A DNA stretch of 64,000 bases, taken from NCBI GenBank assembly GCA_913064725.1, contig CAJYAI010000005.1, positions 1 to 64,000 on the forward strand. The letters run 5' to 3'. A program made the translations under genes and the position numbers. Source of the DNA: an uncultured Alteromonadaceae bacterium (GTDB lineage Bacteria; Pseudomonadota; Gammaproteobacteria; Pseudomonadales; Halieaceae). The notes under the pieces are model-generated. The model saw only the letters and a program-made list of their open reading frames with translations, had not been told where the DNA came from and did not search any database. The stretch's first letter is position 1; every line of letters starts with the position of its first letter. Of this stretch, positions 42,166 to 51,272 are shown piece after piece.

Positions 42166-42759
42166 ATGTTTGCGCTCGACGCTACCGCTTCGAGAGAACC
42201 CACATGGCACACTGCTCGAACCATGCACCGAGCGCTGTTTGAGGCCGCAAGCGATGAAACAGGGTTTGCCATACAACTCTGCTACTTCCGGGGGCTTTCA
42301 GATTTTCAGGTCACACCATGGCTGACGGCGCCCGCTGCCTTGCTAGACGCGCTGAATAACGTTTACTGCGAAGGCGGTATGACGCAAATAGCGCGCTTAC
42401 TAAGACATGCGCTCGCCGAGTTTCAGGGTAACGCCTCTATCAAAGCGATTGTTTATGTCGGCGATGCCTGTGAGGAAAGTCCGGATGTGCTTAACGCACT
42501 TGCAGTTCAATGTCGCCTCGCCAATCGACCTTTGTTGATTTTTCAAGAGGGAGCTGACCCTGCAACATCGCAATGCTTTAGCACACTGGCTGCGCTCTCG
42601 GGAGGTGCTCATATCCAGCTTGACGATGCCAGCGGCGCTCGTTTGCGCGAACTGCTCCGCTCAGCCGTGCGATTTGTTACCGGCGGACGCAAGGCACTGA
42701 CGGGTTCGGGCAAGGAAAGTGATAAACTACTCCTAAGCAAACTACCCAGCAAACTATGA
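42166..42759 (+). CDS. VWA-like domain protein; true N-terminus likely upstream and start codon unclear
   Basis: LMFALDATASREPTWHTARTMHRALFEAAS...FQLCYFRGL; KAIVYVGDACEES. The reading frame stays open upstream to a TGA at 42049 without ATG/GTG/TTG. Confidence 0.7.
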   Translation: MFALDATASREPTWHTARTMHRALFEAASDETGFAIQLCYFRGLSDFQVTPWLTAPAALLDALNNVYCEGGMTQIARLLRHALAEFQGNASIKAIVYVGDACEESPDVLNALAVQCRLANRPLLIFQEGADPATSQCFSTLAALSGGAHIQLDDASGARLRELLRSAVRFVTGGRKALTGSGKESDKLLLSKLPSKL

Positions 42760-42823
42760 GGCACCTCCTAAGGGCGCTCACCCGCTGATGTAGTGATAAA
42801 AGCGCAACAAAAGGACCACGCGT

Positions 42824-43540
42824 GTGATACGAATCCTCATAGCCCTAGCACTAGCCGCCGTTGCCATCAACTATCTATGGCGCGTGCGAAGTCTACCGCC
42901 GCACAAACAGCGTGCGGGTTACATTCGGTTTTTCATAGGCTTGGCGGTACTGGCGGTTATTATTCTGACCATGACCGGTCGTATGCATTGGCTGGGGGCT
43001 GCCATCACAGGTGCCTTTGTTTTTCTGCGACAGGTGCTGCCGTGGGTCATCCGTGCGCTACCCTTTCTCAACAAACTCAGGCAACAGCAAGCGGGTGAAA
43101 AAGGCCAATCGGCGATTCGAACCACCCACTTAAGCGCCACCCTCGATCACACGAGTGGAACGATTGAAGGCGAGGTGATTGCGGGTCCGCATGTCGGCTG
43201 GCTACTGTCAGAGCTGAGCGTGGGAGAGCTTGAGAGCCTGCTCGATCTCTACCAAACCGACGACAACGAGTCGGCTGAGCTACTGCAAGCTTACCTTGAC
43301 CAGCGATTACAACATGAAAGTGACGCTGAGGAAGCCAAGAGCGATGCACGCCAGGAGGCCAATTCGAGTGCCTCGCGCACCGAGGCGCTTGCCACGCTCG
43401 GACTGAGCGAGGGCGCCTCTGAAGAAGAGATCGTCGCGGCTCATCGCAGTCTCATACAAAAATTACATCCAGATCGCGGTGGCAACGATTTCTTAGCCGC
43501 TAAAATCAATCAAGCAAAAGACATCCTTCTCGACGATTAA
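42824..43540 (+). CDS. Membrane-anchored protein with C-terminal J domain (Tim14/Pam18-like)
   Basis: N-terminal TM segments; C-terminus LGLSEGASEEEIVAAHRSLIQKLHPDRGGNDFLAAKINQAKDILLDD containing the HPD motif. Confidence 0.87.
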   Translation: MIRILIALALAAVAINYLWRVRSLPPHKQRAGYIRFFIGLAVLAVIILTMTGRMHWLGAAITGAFVFLRQVLPWVIRALPFLNKLRQQQAGEKGQSAIRTTHLSATLDHTSGTIEGEVIAGPHVGWLLSELSVGELESLLDLYQTDDNESAELLQAYLDQRLQHESDAEEAKSDARQEANSSASRTEALATLGLSEGASEEEIVAAHRSLIQKLHPDRGGNDFLAAKINQAKDILLDD

Positions 43541-43561
43541 AAAGCTACGGAGTCGCCTATC

Positions 43562-43852
43562 GTGGAAAAGACACACATCCTCAAAAATCGAGATGGTCAC
43601 TATTGGGGGCGCGCCAAGGAATGGGTCGACGGCTCAGAGCGATCACGTGTTGCGCAATACACCCATCGAGACGAGGCAAGTAATACCCTATTTGAAATAA
43701 GTTCCAAAGACTTTGGGCTTCGCGCTGAGATACTCGAGGTCCATCTAAAAAACGGTAAGTTACCAAAATTGGAAGTCAGTCAGATTCCCCTACCTGGTTT
43801 CGAAGAGACCGATGATGAAAGTACGGAACTGGCGGTTGAAAACTCAGTCTAA
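43562..43852 (+). CDS. Conserved-looking protein of unknown function (96 aa)
   Basis: GTG start after a tacggag sequence; EKTHILKNRDGHYWGRAKEWVDGSERSRVAQYTHRDEASNTLFEISSKDFGLRAEILEVHL; co-directional between the J-domain gene and htpX. Confidence 0.6.
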   Translation: MEKTHILKNRDGHYWGRAKEWVDGSERSRVAQYTHRDEASNTLFEISSKDFGLRAEILEVHLKNGKLPKLEVSQIPLPGFEETDDESTELAVENSV

Positions 43853-43898
43853 TGTCACCACGTATATATAAATGGTAGTAACGCTACGGAGACCGTGA

Positions 43899-44777
43899 AT
43901 GCGTATTTTGCTTTTTCTTTTGACCAACCTTGCTGTTGTTATCGTCGTGGGCATCGTATGGCGATTACTGGGCTTTAACAGCTTTCTAGATGCGAACGGT
44001 GTGGGCCTCGACTTCAATGCACTACTCGTTTTTTGCGCCCTCTTCGGTATGGGTGGGTCACTCTTCTCGCTGTTCATCTCGAAGTGGATGGCGAAGCGCA
44101 GCACGAAAACTCGGATTATTGATACACCGAGTAATCGAGACGAGGAGTGGTTGCTGCAAACGGTACGACAACTGGCGGATAACGCAGGTATCGGCATGCC
44201 CGAGGTAGGCATATTCCCCTCGAATGCGCCAAATGCCTTCGCCACTGGATGGAATCGGAACAATGCCCTCGTGGCCGTCAGTAGCGGCATGTTACAGCGC
44301 TTTAAACCCGATGAGGTGCGGGCCGTAATGGCACACGAGATCGGACACGTGGCTAACGGCGATATGGTCACTCTCACACTGATCCAAGGTGTTGTTAATA
44401 CCTTCGTTATGTTCTTTGCCCGCGTTATCGGCCACACCATTGATCGCGTGGTCTTCAAAAATGAGCGTGGCTTGGGCATTGGTTACTGGGTAGGCACAAT
44501 TGTGGCCGAAATCCTACTCAGCATCCTCGCAAGTATGCTGGTGATGTGGTTTTCACGGTATCGCGAGTACCGCGCCGATGCTGCAGGTGCGGATCTGGCG
44601 GGCAAGGCTAATATGATGGCAGCGTTGCGTCGACTGCAAAGCGAGATGAATACACCTTCGGATTTGCCGGGCGAGCTCACTGCGTTTGGCATTCGCCCCG
44701 GCGGCTCGAGCATGCGTCAATTGTTCTCCTCACACCCACCGCTTGATAAGCGCATCGAGGCATTGCAAAACAGATGA
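43899..44777 (+). CDS. htpX: Membrane zinc metalloprotease HtpX
   Basis: HExxH motif in [63 protein letters not shown]. Confidence 0.96.
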   Translation: MRILLFLLTNLAVVIVVGIVWRLLGFNSFLDANGVGLDFNALLVFCALFGMGGSLFSLFISKWMAKRSTKTRIIDTPSNRDEEWLLQTVRQLADNAGIGMPEVGIFPSNAPNAFATGWNRNNALVAVSSGMLQRFKPDEVRAVMAHEIGHVANGDMVTLTLIQGVVNTFVMFFARVIGHTIDRVVFKNERGLGIGYWVGTIVAEILLSILASMLVMWFSRYREYRADAAGADLAGKANMMAALRRLQSEMNTPSDLPGELTAFGIRPGGSSMRQLFSSHPPLDKRIEALQNR

Positions 44778-45838
44778 TCAATAGGATTATTGCGGGGCTG
44801 TTAGCCAGTCTCGCTTTGTTCTTTGGCTATTTCTCTACTGCAGCCAGTGCGCCTGATTACTTGAGTTTCGCCACCGATGACGAGGCGAACACAACCGAAG
44901 TTTTCAGCAATGCCAGCCCCTCCGTTGTCTATGTCACCTCCACCGCCCTGCGTCGACAAATGTTCAGTCTTAATGTGATGGAGATCCCTCAAGGTGCCGG
45001 CTCAGGTTTTGTCTGGGACGACAGTGGACTCGTCGTCACAAATTATCACGTCGTAGCGCGTGCTAATAAACTAACCGTGACACTCAGCGATGAGCGGGAG
45101 TTCGACGCTAAGGTCGTGGGGCTCGCACCGGAACGTGATCTGGCGGTTTTACGGTTAATCGATCCACCAAAGGGGTTGGTAGAACTTCCTTTAGGGGACT
45201 CATCAGAGCTATCGGTTGGCCGAAAGGTTCTCGCCATTGGAAATCCCTTTGGCCTTGATACAACGCTCACGGTCGGCGTGGTCAGTGCGCTCGGGCGTGA
45301 GATTCAATCGCCAAGCGGGAGAAAAATCAGGGGGGTTATACAAACTGACGCCGCCATTAATCCCGGCAACTCTGGCGGACCGCTTCTCAACTCCCTCGGA
45401 CAACTCATTGGTGTTAACACCGCCATTTACTCACCCAGTGGGGCCAGCGCCGGAATTGGCTTCGCAATTCCAGTCAACACCGTTCGCGAGGTGGTACCGC
45501 AACTCATCGCCTACGGCAAAATACTTCGCCCCATATTGGGTATAGAGCGCGCATCTGATCAATGGATCAGACGAAATAAGATTGAGGGGGTTCCGATCGT
45601 ACGCACGTATCGTGGCTTCCCTGCCGATGCCGCCGGCATGATCGGCGCTCAACGGGTGGGGCGAAACGACATCGTCCTCGGTGACATCATTACCCACGTG
45701 GATGGGCAAGAGGTCCGAAGTAATGAAGATTTCTTGTCTGCGATGGAAAAACATCGGGTCGGTGATGAGGTCACCATCGAAACGATTCGTGCTGGGAAGC
45801 CACTCAGATTCGACGTAGAACTGACAGAGAGTCAGTAG
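44774..45838 (+). CDS. HtrA/Deg-family trypsin-like serine protease with a single PDZ domain
   Basis: [62 protein letters not shown], one PDZ domain at the C-terminus. Confidence 0.92.
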   Translation: MINRIIAGLLASLALFFGYFSTAASAPDYLSFATDDEANTTEVFSNASPSVVYVTSTALRRQMFSLNVMEIPQGAGSGFVWDDSGLVVTNYHVVARANKLTVTLSDEREFDAKVVGLAPERDLAVLRLIDPPKGLVELPLGDSSELSVGRKVLAIGNPFGLDTTLTVGVVSALGREIQSPSGRKIRGVIQTDAAINPGNSGGPLLNSLGQLIGVNTAIYSPSGASAGIGFAIPVNTVREVVPQLIAYGKILRPILGIERASDQWIRRNKIEGVPIVRTYRGFPADAAGMIGAQRVGRNDIVLGDIITHVDGQEVRSNEDFLSAMEKHRVGDEVTIETIRAGKPLRFDVELTESQ

Positions 45839-45945
45839 GTCTTCCTTATGGCGCACACTCTGCGCACGCGCCCTGCGACGTTGTGGTCAGTGGGCCTTCG
45901 GTAGGGGATTCATACAATCCTGATCATGGCATCCATGTCATGAAG

Positions 45946-46027
45946 CTCTTTTGATCGAGCTATTTTTATGGCGCTCTCTTCATAGGGTCGTTTCATAGAG
46001 TCCTGTCATAGAGCTCTCTTCGCAGAT
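45946..46027. repeat. Degenerate 13-14-bp repeats, diverged part of the larger array
   Basis: Segments ctcttttgatcgag / ctatttttatggcg / ctctcttcataggg / tcgtttcatagag / tcctgtcatagag / ctctcttcgcagat. Confidence 0.6.
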
Positions 46028-46091
46028 TCCTTTAATTCTTCGTCTATTCTTTTGATGACGCCCTCTTCGTAGCGCACCCCCTACGGCGTCG

Positions 46092-46231
46092 CTCTTGCGC
46101 AGCAGTCTTTCCACAAGACCTGTTCCACAGGAGCTTTTCCACAGGAGCCTTTTCGCAGCAGTCTTTCCACAGGAGCTTTTCCACAGGAGCCTTTTCGCAG
46201 CAGTCTCTCCGCAGCAGCGTTTCCGCAGCAG
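46092..46231. repeat. Ten head-to-tail 14-bp units with an internal 42-bp higher-order period
   Basis: ctcttgcgcagcag|tctttccacaagac|ctgttccacaggag|cttttccacaggag|ccttttcgcagcag|tctttccacaggag|cttttccacaggag|ccttttcgcagcag|tctctccgcagcag|cgtttccgcagcag. Confidence 0.95.
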
Positions 46232-46249
46232 CCTTCGCTAACGGTCTGT

Positions 46250-46274
46250 TGTCCGCTGTCCGCTGTCCGCTGTC
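46250..46274. repeat. Short 7-bp tandem repeat (about 3.6 copies)
   Basis: tgtccgc tgtccgc tgtccgc tgtc. Confidence 0.95.
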
Positions 46275-46615
46275 TAGCCTTAACCAATACCCACCAAATC
46301 GCGGCTGCATTCCCCTCAACTGTTGACTTGACCTCACACAGGAGTTGCCTCTGTGGACGCCACCGTTGGCCCCATCTTGGCTCCCGCGGCTATAAGCGTA
46401 ACGTGTAGCATGGCTGTTTGCCGCAAACCACGGCGACCGTGTTGTCCGCCATGGCGCGCCTCACATTGATGACTCTGAGCGGCTCTTAACAACAACTTCT
46501 ATCGCCACAAACTGTGCGTTACGGCACGCTGCCAACTCAAATTCTTGCGAATGGTGGCAAATGGTCTATACCAAATGTGAGTGCACGGTTGCCTCGATCA
46601 ATTCGGAGAAGTGTT

Positions 46616-47314
46616 ATGAAAAAAATAAGTTTGTCCGCAGCTGTTATGAGCTTGGTATTTTCTGCCGTTGCTTCGGCCACACCCGCGATGACGGTTCTAA
46701 CCGTCAATACCGCAGATCCCCTAGCCTATGCTGAGTGGACTAAGTCCAGCGGTGAAGCTATTGCCAAATCAGTTGGCGCTGGCGCTGGCGGTATTTGTCT
46801 ATCCTCTGGTGGTTATTACAACCCAGGCGAATTGTACTACTGGCATTTGTTTGACAGTCATGCATCAGCCATGGGCGCCAATAGCTACAACAAAACGGTG
46901 ATGGGTGAGCTTAAAAAATTAGATGTTCCGCGTGTCGTCAATAGAAGCGACGTCTACTCAGTGGTGATGCCCAGTGCAGGAAGCTACTCGCGTGGTGACA
47001 CCTTCGCGAATTGGAATGTGGTGGTAGAGACAGATCAGCCCGCGGCTTACATGGCAGGACTTCAGCGTATGCAGGCCGCTGCAGCTGATAACGGTTTTGG
47101 TGACATCAGCTTCACCGGGTATGCCTTTCAGACAGGACCTGAGGCTGGCAACATGATGATCGTGGTTCAGGGCCCCAGCGGTGATCGCGTGGGCGCCTTC
47201 CTCGACGAAACCAGCAGCGATTGGGCTGCACCCATCATGGCCGAATTTTCAGGCATGAGGAAACTCAAGCACGGCTTCACAATGACCTGCGAAGTCGTCT
47301 ACGCAGCGATGTAA
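46616..47314 (+). CDS. Secreted protein of unknown function
   Basis: ATG at 46616 after cggagaagtgtt; signal peptide MKKISLSAAVMSLVFSAVASA; no recognised catalytic motif. Confidence 0.7.
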   Translation: MKKISLSAAVMSLVFSAVASATPAMTVLTVNTADPLAYAEWTKSSGEAIAKSVGAGAGGICLSSGGYYNPGELYYWHLFDSHASAMGANSYNKTVMGELKKLDVPRVVNRSDVYSVVMPSAGSYSRGDTFANWNVVVETDQPAAYMAGLQRMQAAAADNGFGDISFTGYAFQTGPEAGNMMIVVQGPSGDRVGAFLDETSSDWAAPIMAEFSGMRKLKHGFTMTCEVVYAAM

Positions 47315-47476
47315 TGGCGATCAACTAGGCGGGCCGCACCCTGCGGTCCGCTTAGTCCACACAACCAAACAAAGCTCACCGTTTGACGTAATCAATGACC
47401 GACTTCAGTCGGTCAACCACCAAAGCGATCGGTCATGCTGGCTCAGGAAATGGTCCTGCACTAGCCCGCTCATGAC

Positions 47477-48337
47477 TTAGTGAAGCGCCGGGTAGCGAAA
47501 GTCGAGACTATCCTCCGAGTACTGCCAGAGTGTCTCAGCCGCCTCGTCATCTTCCGCCCATGGCTTGGGACGCTTTATCTTACAGTTGTCATAATAAGCG
47601 CCGGTAACGTCAGCCACGTCGGTGCTGGTGCACAAGTAGAGAGACGTCTCAGCGCCTTTCAAGGGGCTCCGAAAAAAGGGCTTGAGAATCAGGTGAACCA
47701 CTCTCGCAATCCACTCACCATGTTGCTTACCAATATCGGTTGAGACAGCGCCTGGATGCAGGCAGTTTACAGTGACGCCCTGCGCTTCCAACCGCTTTGC
47801 TAACTGCCGAGTAAATAAGATATTTGCCAGCTTCGAGCGACCATAAACGTCAAAGGTTTTGTAATTCTGCGTTGACTGAATATCTTCAAACTGCATGCCT
47901 TTGACAAACTGATGCGCGCCCGACGCCACATTGACGATTCGAGCTCCTGGCGCCGCCGCTAGAATCTGCGGCAATAGCAGTCCTGTCAGGAGAAATGGCG
48001 CCAAGTGATTGACCGCAAAAGTTTCCTCAAATCCATCGATCGTCTCGCGTCGGTGAGAATTAATAACGCCTGCATTATTCAATAGAATATCGATGGGTCG
48101 ACCAAGCTCAATAACACGCTCCGCCGCGAGGCGAACGCTATCGATGCTGGCCATATCCATCTCCACAACCGTCGGCTCGACACCCCCTGCATCAACCACT
48201 TCCTGAGCCAGACTTTTGCCTTTCTCAAGATTGCGGCATAACAGGGTCAATACTGCGCCGTGGGACGCCAGGGTGAGTGCACTGGCCCGTCCTATGCCCG
48301 CGGTTGGGCCGGTAATAACAATGTGCCTTTGATCCAT
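47477..48337 (-). CDS. SDR family oxidoreductase (retinol dehydrogenase-like)
   Basis: HIVITGPTAGIGRASALTLASHGAVLTLLCRN; ILLNNAGVINS; YGRSKLANILFTRQLAKRL. Confidence 0.9.
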   Translation of the reverse strand: MDQRHIVITGPTAGIGRASALTLASHGAVLTLLCRNLEKGKSLAQEVVDAGGVEPTVVEMDMASIDSVRLAAERVIELGRPIDILLNNAGVINSHRRETIDGFEETFAVNHLAPFLLTGLLLPQILAAAPGARIVNVASGAHQFVKGMQFEDIQSTQNYKTFDVYGRSKLANILFTRQLAKRLEAQGVTVNCLHPGAVSTDIGKQHGEWIARVVHLILKPFFRSPLKGAETSLYLCTSTDVADVTGAYYDNCKIKRPKPWAEDDEAAETLWQYSEDSLDFRYPALH

Positions 48338-48536
48338 AGGTTTTTATCCATGTGCTTTTGATCTATCTACTTCTGATGCATAGCGACACTCACAAACCGC
48401 TGCAGCTTTGAAGGAAAATCTGCCGTATTTTCAGGGTCCGGAGATCGAACGTCGTCGATTTATCAGTAAAAAGTGATGCAGCGGGCTTACGTCACTGTGG
48501 TCCTGCTGTGCGGTCTTAAAATCGTCTTACTATCGC

Positions 48537-49922
48537 TCACGACCAACTACGTTCATCAATCTTCTCCTCAGGCAAGATTTCTCGCTTGAAAACTGGCGAG
48601 ATGCCCTGTCGCATTTGAGCTTCAAAATCCTTGAGTAGTTTCATACCAACAGGCGCTAAGTACCAAAGTGCCAATAAGTTGGTAACGGCCAGCAAAGCCA
48701 TCGTCAGATCTGAAAAGCTAAAGACAGTTCCTAGGTCCTGGACGGAGGCCCACGCGATCATGATCAATACTGAAATACGAAATGCAGGAATCGCCCACGC
48801 GGGCCGATTTGAAAAATACGCGATGCTGTTTTCACCCAAGTAACAGTTGTAGGCAATTGTTGTTGTCGCAAATAAGACGAGAAAAATACTGACCAACGAC
48901 TCACCCCATCCACCCAGCTGCTCTGCCACAGCAAGCTGCGTCAGGACCACGCCTTGCGGGTTAATAGCATCTGGCTGATACGCCGATGACAAAAGGATAA
49001 TCAGCGCTGTGCAGGTGCACAACACAATGGTATCGATAAAAACGCTCAGACTCTGCACCAAGCCCTGCGAAACGGGGTGTTGGACGTCAGCAGTTGCGGC
49101 AATATTCGGCACAGTGCCAAGACCTGCTTCATTCGAAAACAAGCCACGTCTCGCTCCCTGCATAATGGCCGCGGCAACGCCACCTCCCACCATCTGCTCG
49201 AGACCAAATGCTGATTTAAATATCATACCGAGCGCCGCGGGCACCTCACTAATGTTAGTGATTAATATGCCGACAGCCAGCGCAAAGTATCCAACAACCA
49301 TTACAGGCACAATGACTTGCGATACGGCTGCCAAACGACGTATGCCGCCAAACAAGACGACAGCCATGACCGCGGTCAGAACAATGCCGCTTTGCCAAGT
49401 CGGTATGGCAAAGGCAGACTCGATCGAGTTGGTGACTGAATACGTCTGGACCGCATTGAAGCCAAAGCCAATGGTCACTAGCAGCAAGGCGGAGTAGATA
49501 ACGGGCATGATCGTCCAACCCAGTCCGAATCGCATAAAGTAGGCGGGACCACCACGATAGGTGTCAGACCCGTCACTCTGCTTGTACAACTGTGCCAGCG
49601 CGCACTCGAACAAACTAGTCGCCATGCCGATCAGCGCAATTAACCACATCCAAAACAAGGCGCCGGGGCCACCTAACGTGATCGCAACCGCCACTCCCGC
49701 AATATTTCCACCACCCACACGCCCCGCCACGCTGACAACCAGCGCCTGGAAGCTTGATAAGCCCTTTTCGGTCCCTGAGAATCCGCCTGACAAGCCTCGA
49801 AACATCTCCTTGAACAAGCGCAGCTGCACGAAGCGCGCGCTCACTGTAAGACGAATCCCGACCGCCAGCAGCGCAGCGATTAAGACATAGGACCAAAGCC
49901 AATCAGTAACAGTTGCTAACAT
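48537..49922 (-). CDS. Alanine/glycine:cation symporter (AGCS) family protein
   Basis: FQALVVSVAGRVGGGNIAGVAVAITLGGPGALFWMWLIALIGMATSLFECALAQLYK; GLFSNEAGLGTVPNIAATA. Confidence 0.93.
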   Translation of the reverse strand: MLATVTDWLWSYVLIAALLAVGIRLTVSARFVQLRLFKEMFRGLSGGFSGTEKGLSSFQALVVSVAGRVGGGNIAGVAVAITLGGPGALFWMWLIALIGMATSLFECALAQLYKQSDGSDTYRGGPAYFMRFGLGWTIMPVIYSALLLVTIGFGFNAVQTYSVTNSIESAFAIPTWQSGIVLTAVMAVVLFGGIRRLAAVSQVIVPVMVVGYFALAVGILITNISEVPAALGMIFKSAFGLEQMVGGGVAAAIMQGARRGLFSNEAGLGTVPNIAATADVQHPVSQGLVQSLSVFIDTIVLCTCTALIILLSSAYQPDAINPQGVVLTQLAVAEQLGGWGESLVSIFLVLFATTTIAYNCYLGENSIAYFSNRPAWAIPAFRISVLIMIAWASVQDLGTVFSFSDLTMALLAVTNLLALWYLAPVGMKLLKDFEAQMRQGISPVFKREILPEEKIDERSWS

Positions 49923-49925
49923 GTC

Positions 49926-51266
49926 TTATAAAAGTCCTGTTATGAGAATAATACCGATGGCTGGTACTACCACGAAGCGCAGTAACAGCTGCCAGAGTGA
50001 GAATATTGGCTGGTCTGTAGCCAGTTCAGCGAAGCTGTACTCACGCTTCATAAACCATCCGACGAAGAGTGCAATTAACAAGCCTCCCAGCGGCAAGGTT
50101 ATCTTGTCATACAGCCCCTCGGATGCGGCATTAAAGTTCATGCCAAACAGGGTGTAGTCCTGCCACACATTGTACGACAGGACAGATGCGATACTGCAAA
50201 AGGTGACGGAGCCGACGACGACGACAGCACTCAGCTCCCGCCCCAGAGTCGTGCGCTGATCCGTCCAACTTGTGACTGACTCAAGCAATCCCACCATGGA
50301 GGTCACACCGGCAACAGACAGCATGACAAAAAAGAGGACGGCAAAAAGGTGCCCACCCGGCATTTGAGCAAAGGCCACGGGGAGCGTCTGGAAAATCAGA
50401 CCAGCACCGCCCGCAATGTCGAGTCCGTAGTTGAAGACCATAGGAAAAACCACAAAGCCTGCCAGTAAGGCCACGACCGTATCGGCCATAACGATCATCA
50501 TGGCGCCGCGCGTAATAGAGAAGTTGGCTGGCAGGTAAGACCCATAGGTCATCATACCGCCCATACCCACCCCAATAGAAAAGAACGCCTGCCCAACGGC
50601 GGCCAACAGAACAGGTCCATCAATCTTGCTGAAGTCAGGGGTGAATAACCAACTGACCGTCTCAGCAAAGCCTCCGGCAAACATGTTGTATATGCTGAGG
50701 CCGACCAGGAGCGCAAATAGGAGCGGCATCATCACCGTGACCGCCCGTTCAATGCCACCCGTGACACCGGCGTAAATAATGCTGCCGACGATCAGGTTAC
50801 CTGCAACGGTCATGATCAACATTGTCGACCCATCGGCCAAGAGCGCGTCAAAATCCTGTGTCGATGAGGCCGCATCAACGCCCGCAAACCCGGTCAATGC
50901 AGCCTGGATGAGATACCAAAGTACCCAGCCGACAACCACCGCATAGGTAATCGAAATGGTATAGGCGGTGAACACACCCAAGCCGCCCACACCGCCCCAA
51001 ACTCGACCATGACCACTCTCTTCGGCAACAGCGGCCATGGACTTCGATGGGCTAGATTGGCCACGCCTGCCGACCATCAGTTCAGCCATGACACAGGGAA
51101 CACCAATCGCAAAAACACACAAGAGATAGACAATGACAAACGCGCCACCACCGTTTTCGCCCGTCACGTAAGGAAAACGCCATATGTTTCCCAAACCCAC
51201 TGCAAAACCCACTGACGCCATGATGAAGGCAAAGCGACTAGACCATACCGGTGTTCCTGCTGCCAT
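49926..51266 (-). CDS. Sodium-dependent transporter, NSS/SNF family
   Basis: WSSRFAFIMASVGFAVGLGNIWRFPYVTGENGGGAFVIVYLLCVFAIGVPCVMAELMVGRRGQ. Confidence 0.95.
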   Translation of the reverse strand: MAAGTPVWSSRFAFIMASVGFAVGLGNIWRFPYVTGENGGGAFVIVYLLCVFAIGVPCVMAELMVGRRGQSSPSKSMAAVAEESGHGRVWGGVGGLGVFTAYTISITYAVVVGWVLWYLIQAALTGFAGVDAASSTQDFDALLADGSTMLIMTVAGNLIVGSIIYAGVTGGIERAVTVMMPLLFALLVGLSIYNMFAGGFAETVSWLFTPDFSKIDGPVLLAAVGQAFFSIGVGMGGMMTYGSYLPANFSITRGAMMIVMADTVVALLAGFVVFPMVFNYGLDIAGGAGLIFQTLPVAFAQMPGGHLFAVLFFVMLSVAGVTSMVGLLESVTSWTDQRTTLGRELSAVVVVGSVTFCSIASVLSYNVWQDYTLFGMNFNAASEGLYDKITLPLGGLLIALFVGWFMKREYSFAELATDQPIFSLWQLLLRFVVVPAIGIILITGLL

Positions 51267-51272
51267 TGCTTA

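Noticed and set aside
41752-43858. Shared 14-mer CAGTCTAATGTCAC at 41752-41765 and 43845-43858
   Set aside because: Several chance 14-mer pairs are expected in a 64-kb window, and one copy lies across the end of a coding sequence; no further similarity around it.
46092-46231. Possible CRISPR array at the 14-bp repeats
   Set aside because: Repeats are head-to-tail without unique spacers; no cas genes.
46044-46337. Minus-strand ORF encoding a repetitive peptide (CCEKAPVEKLLWKDCCEKAPVEKLLW)
   Set aside because: It is generated by the 14-bp DNA array (42-bp superperiod = 14 codons); no clear start context and no domain-like sequence. Treated as repeat DNA, not a gene.
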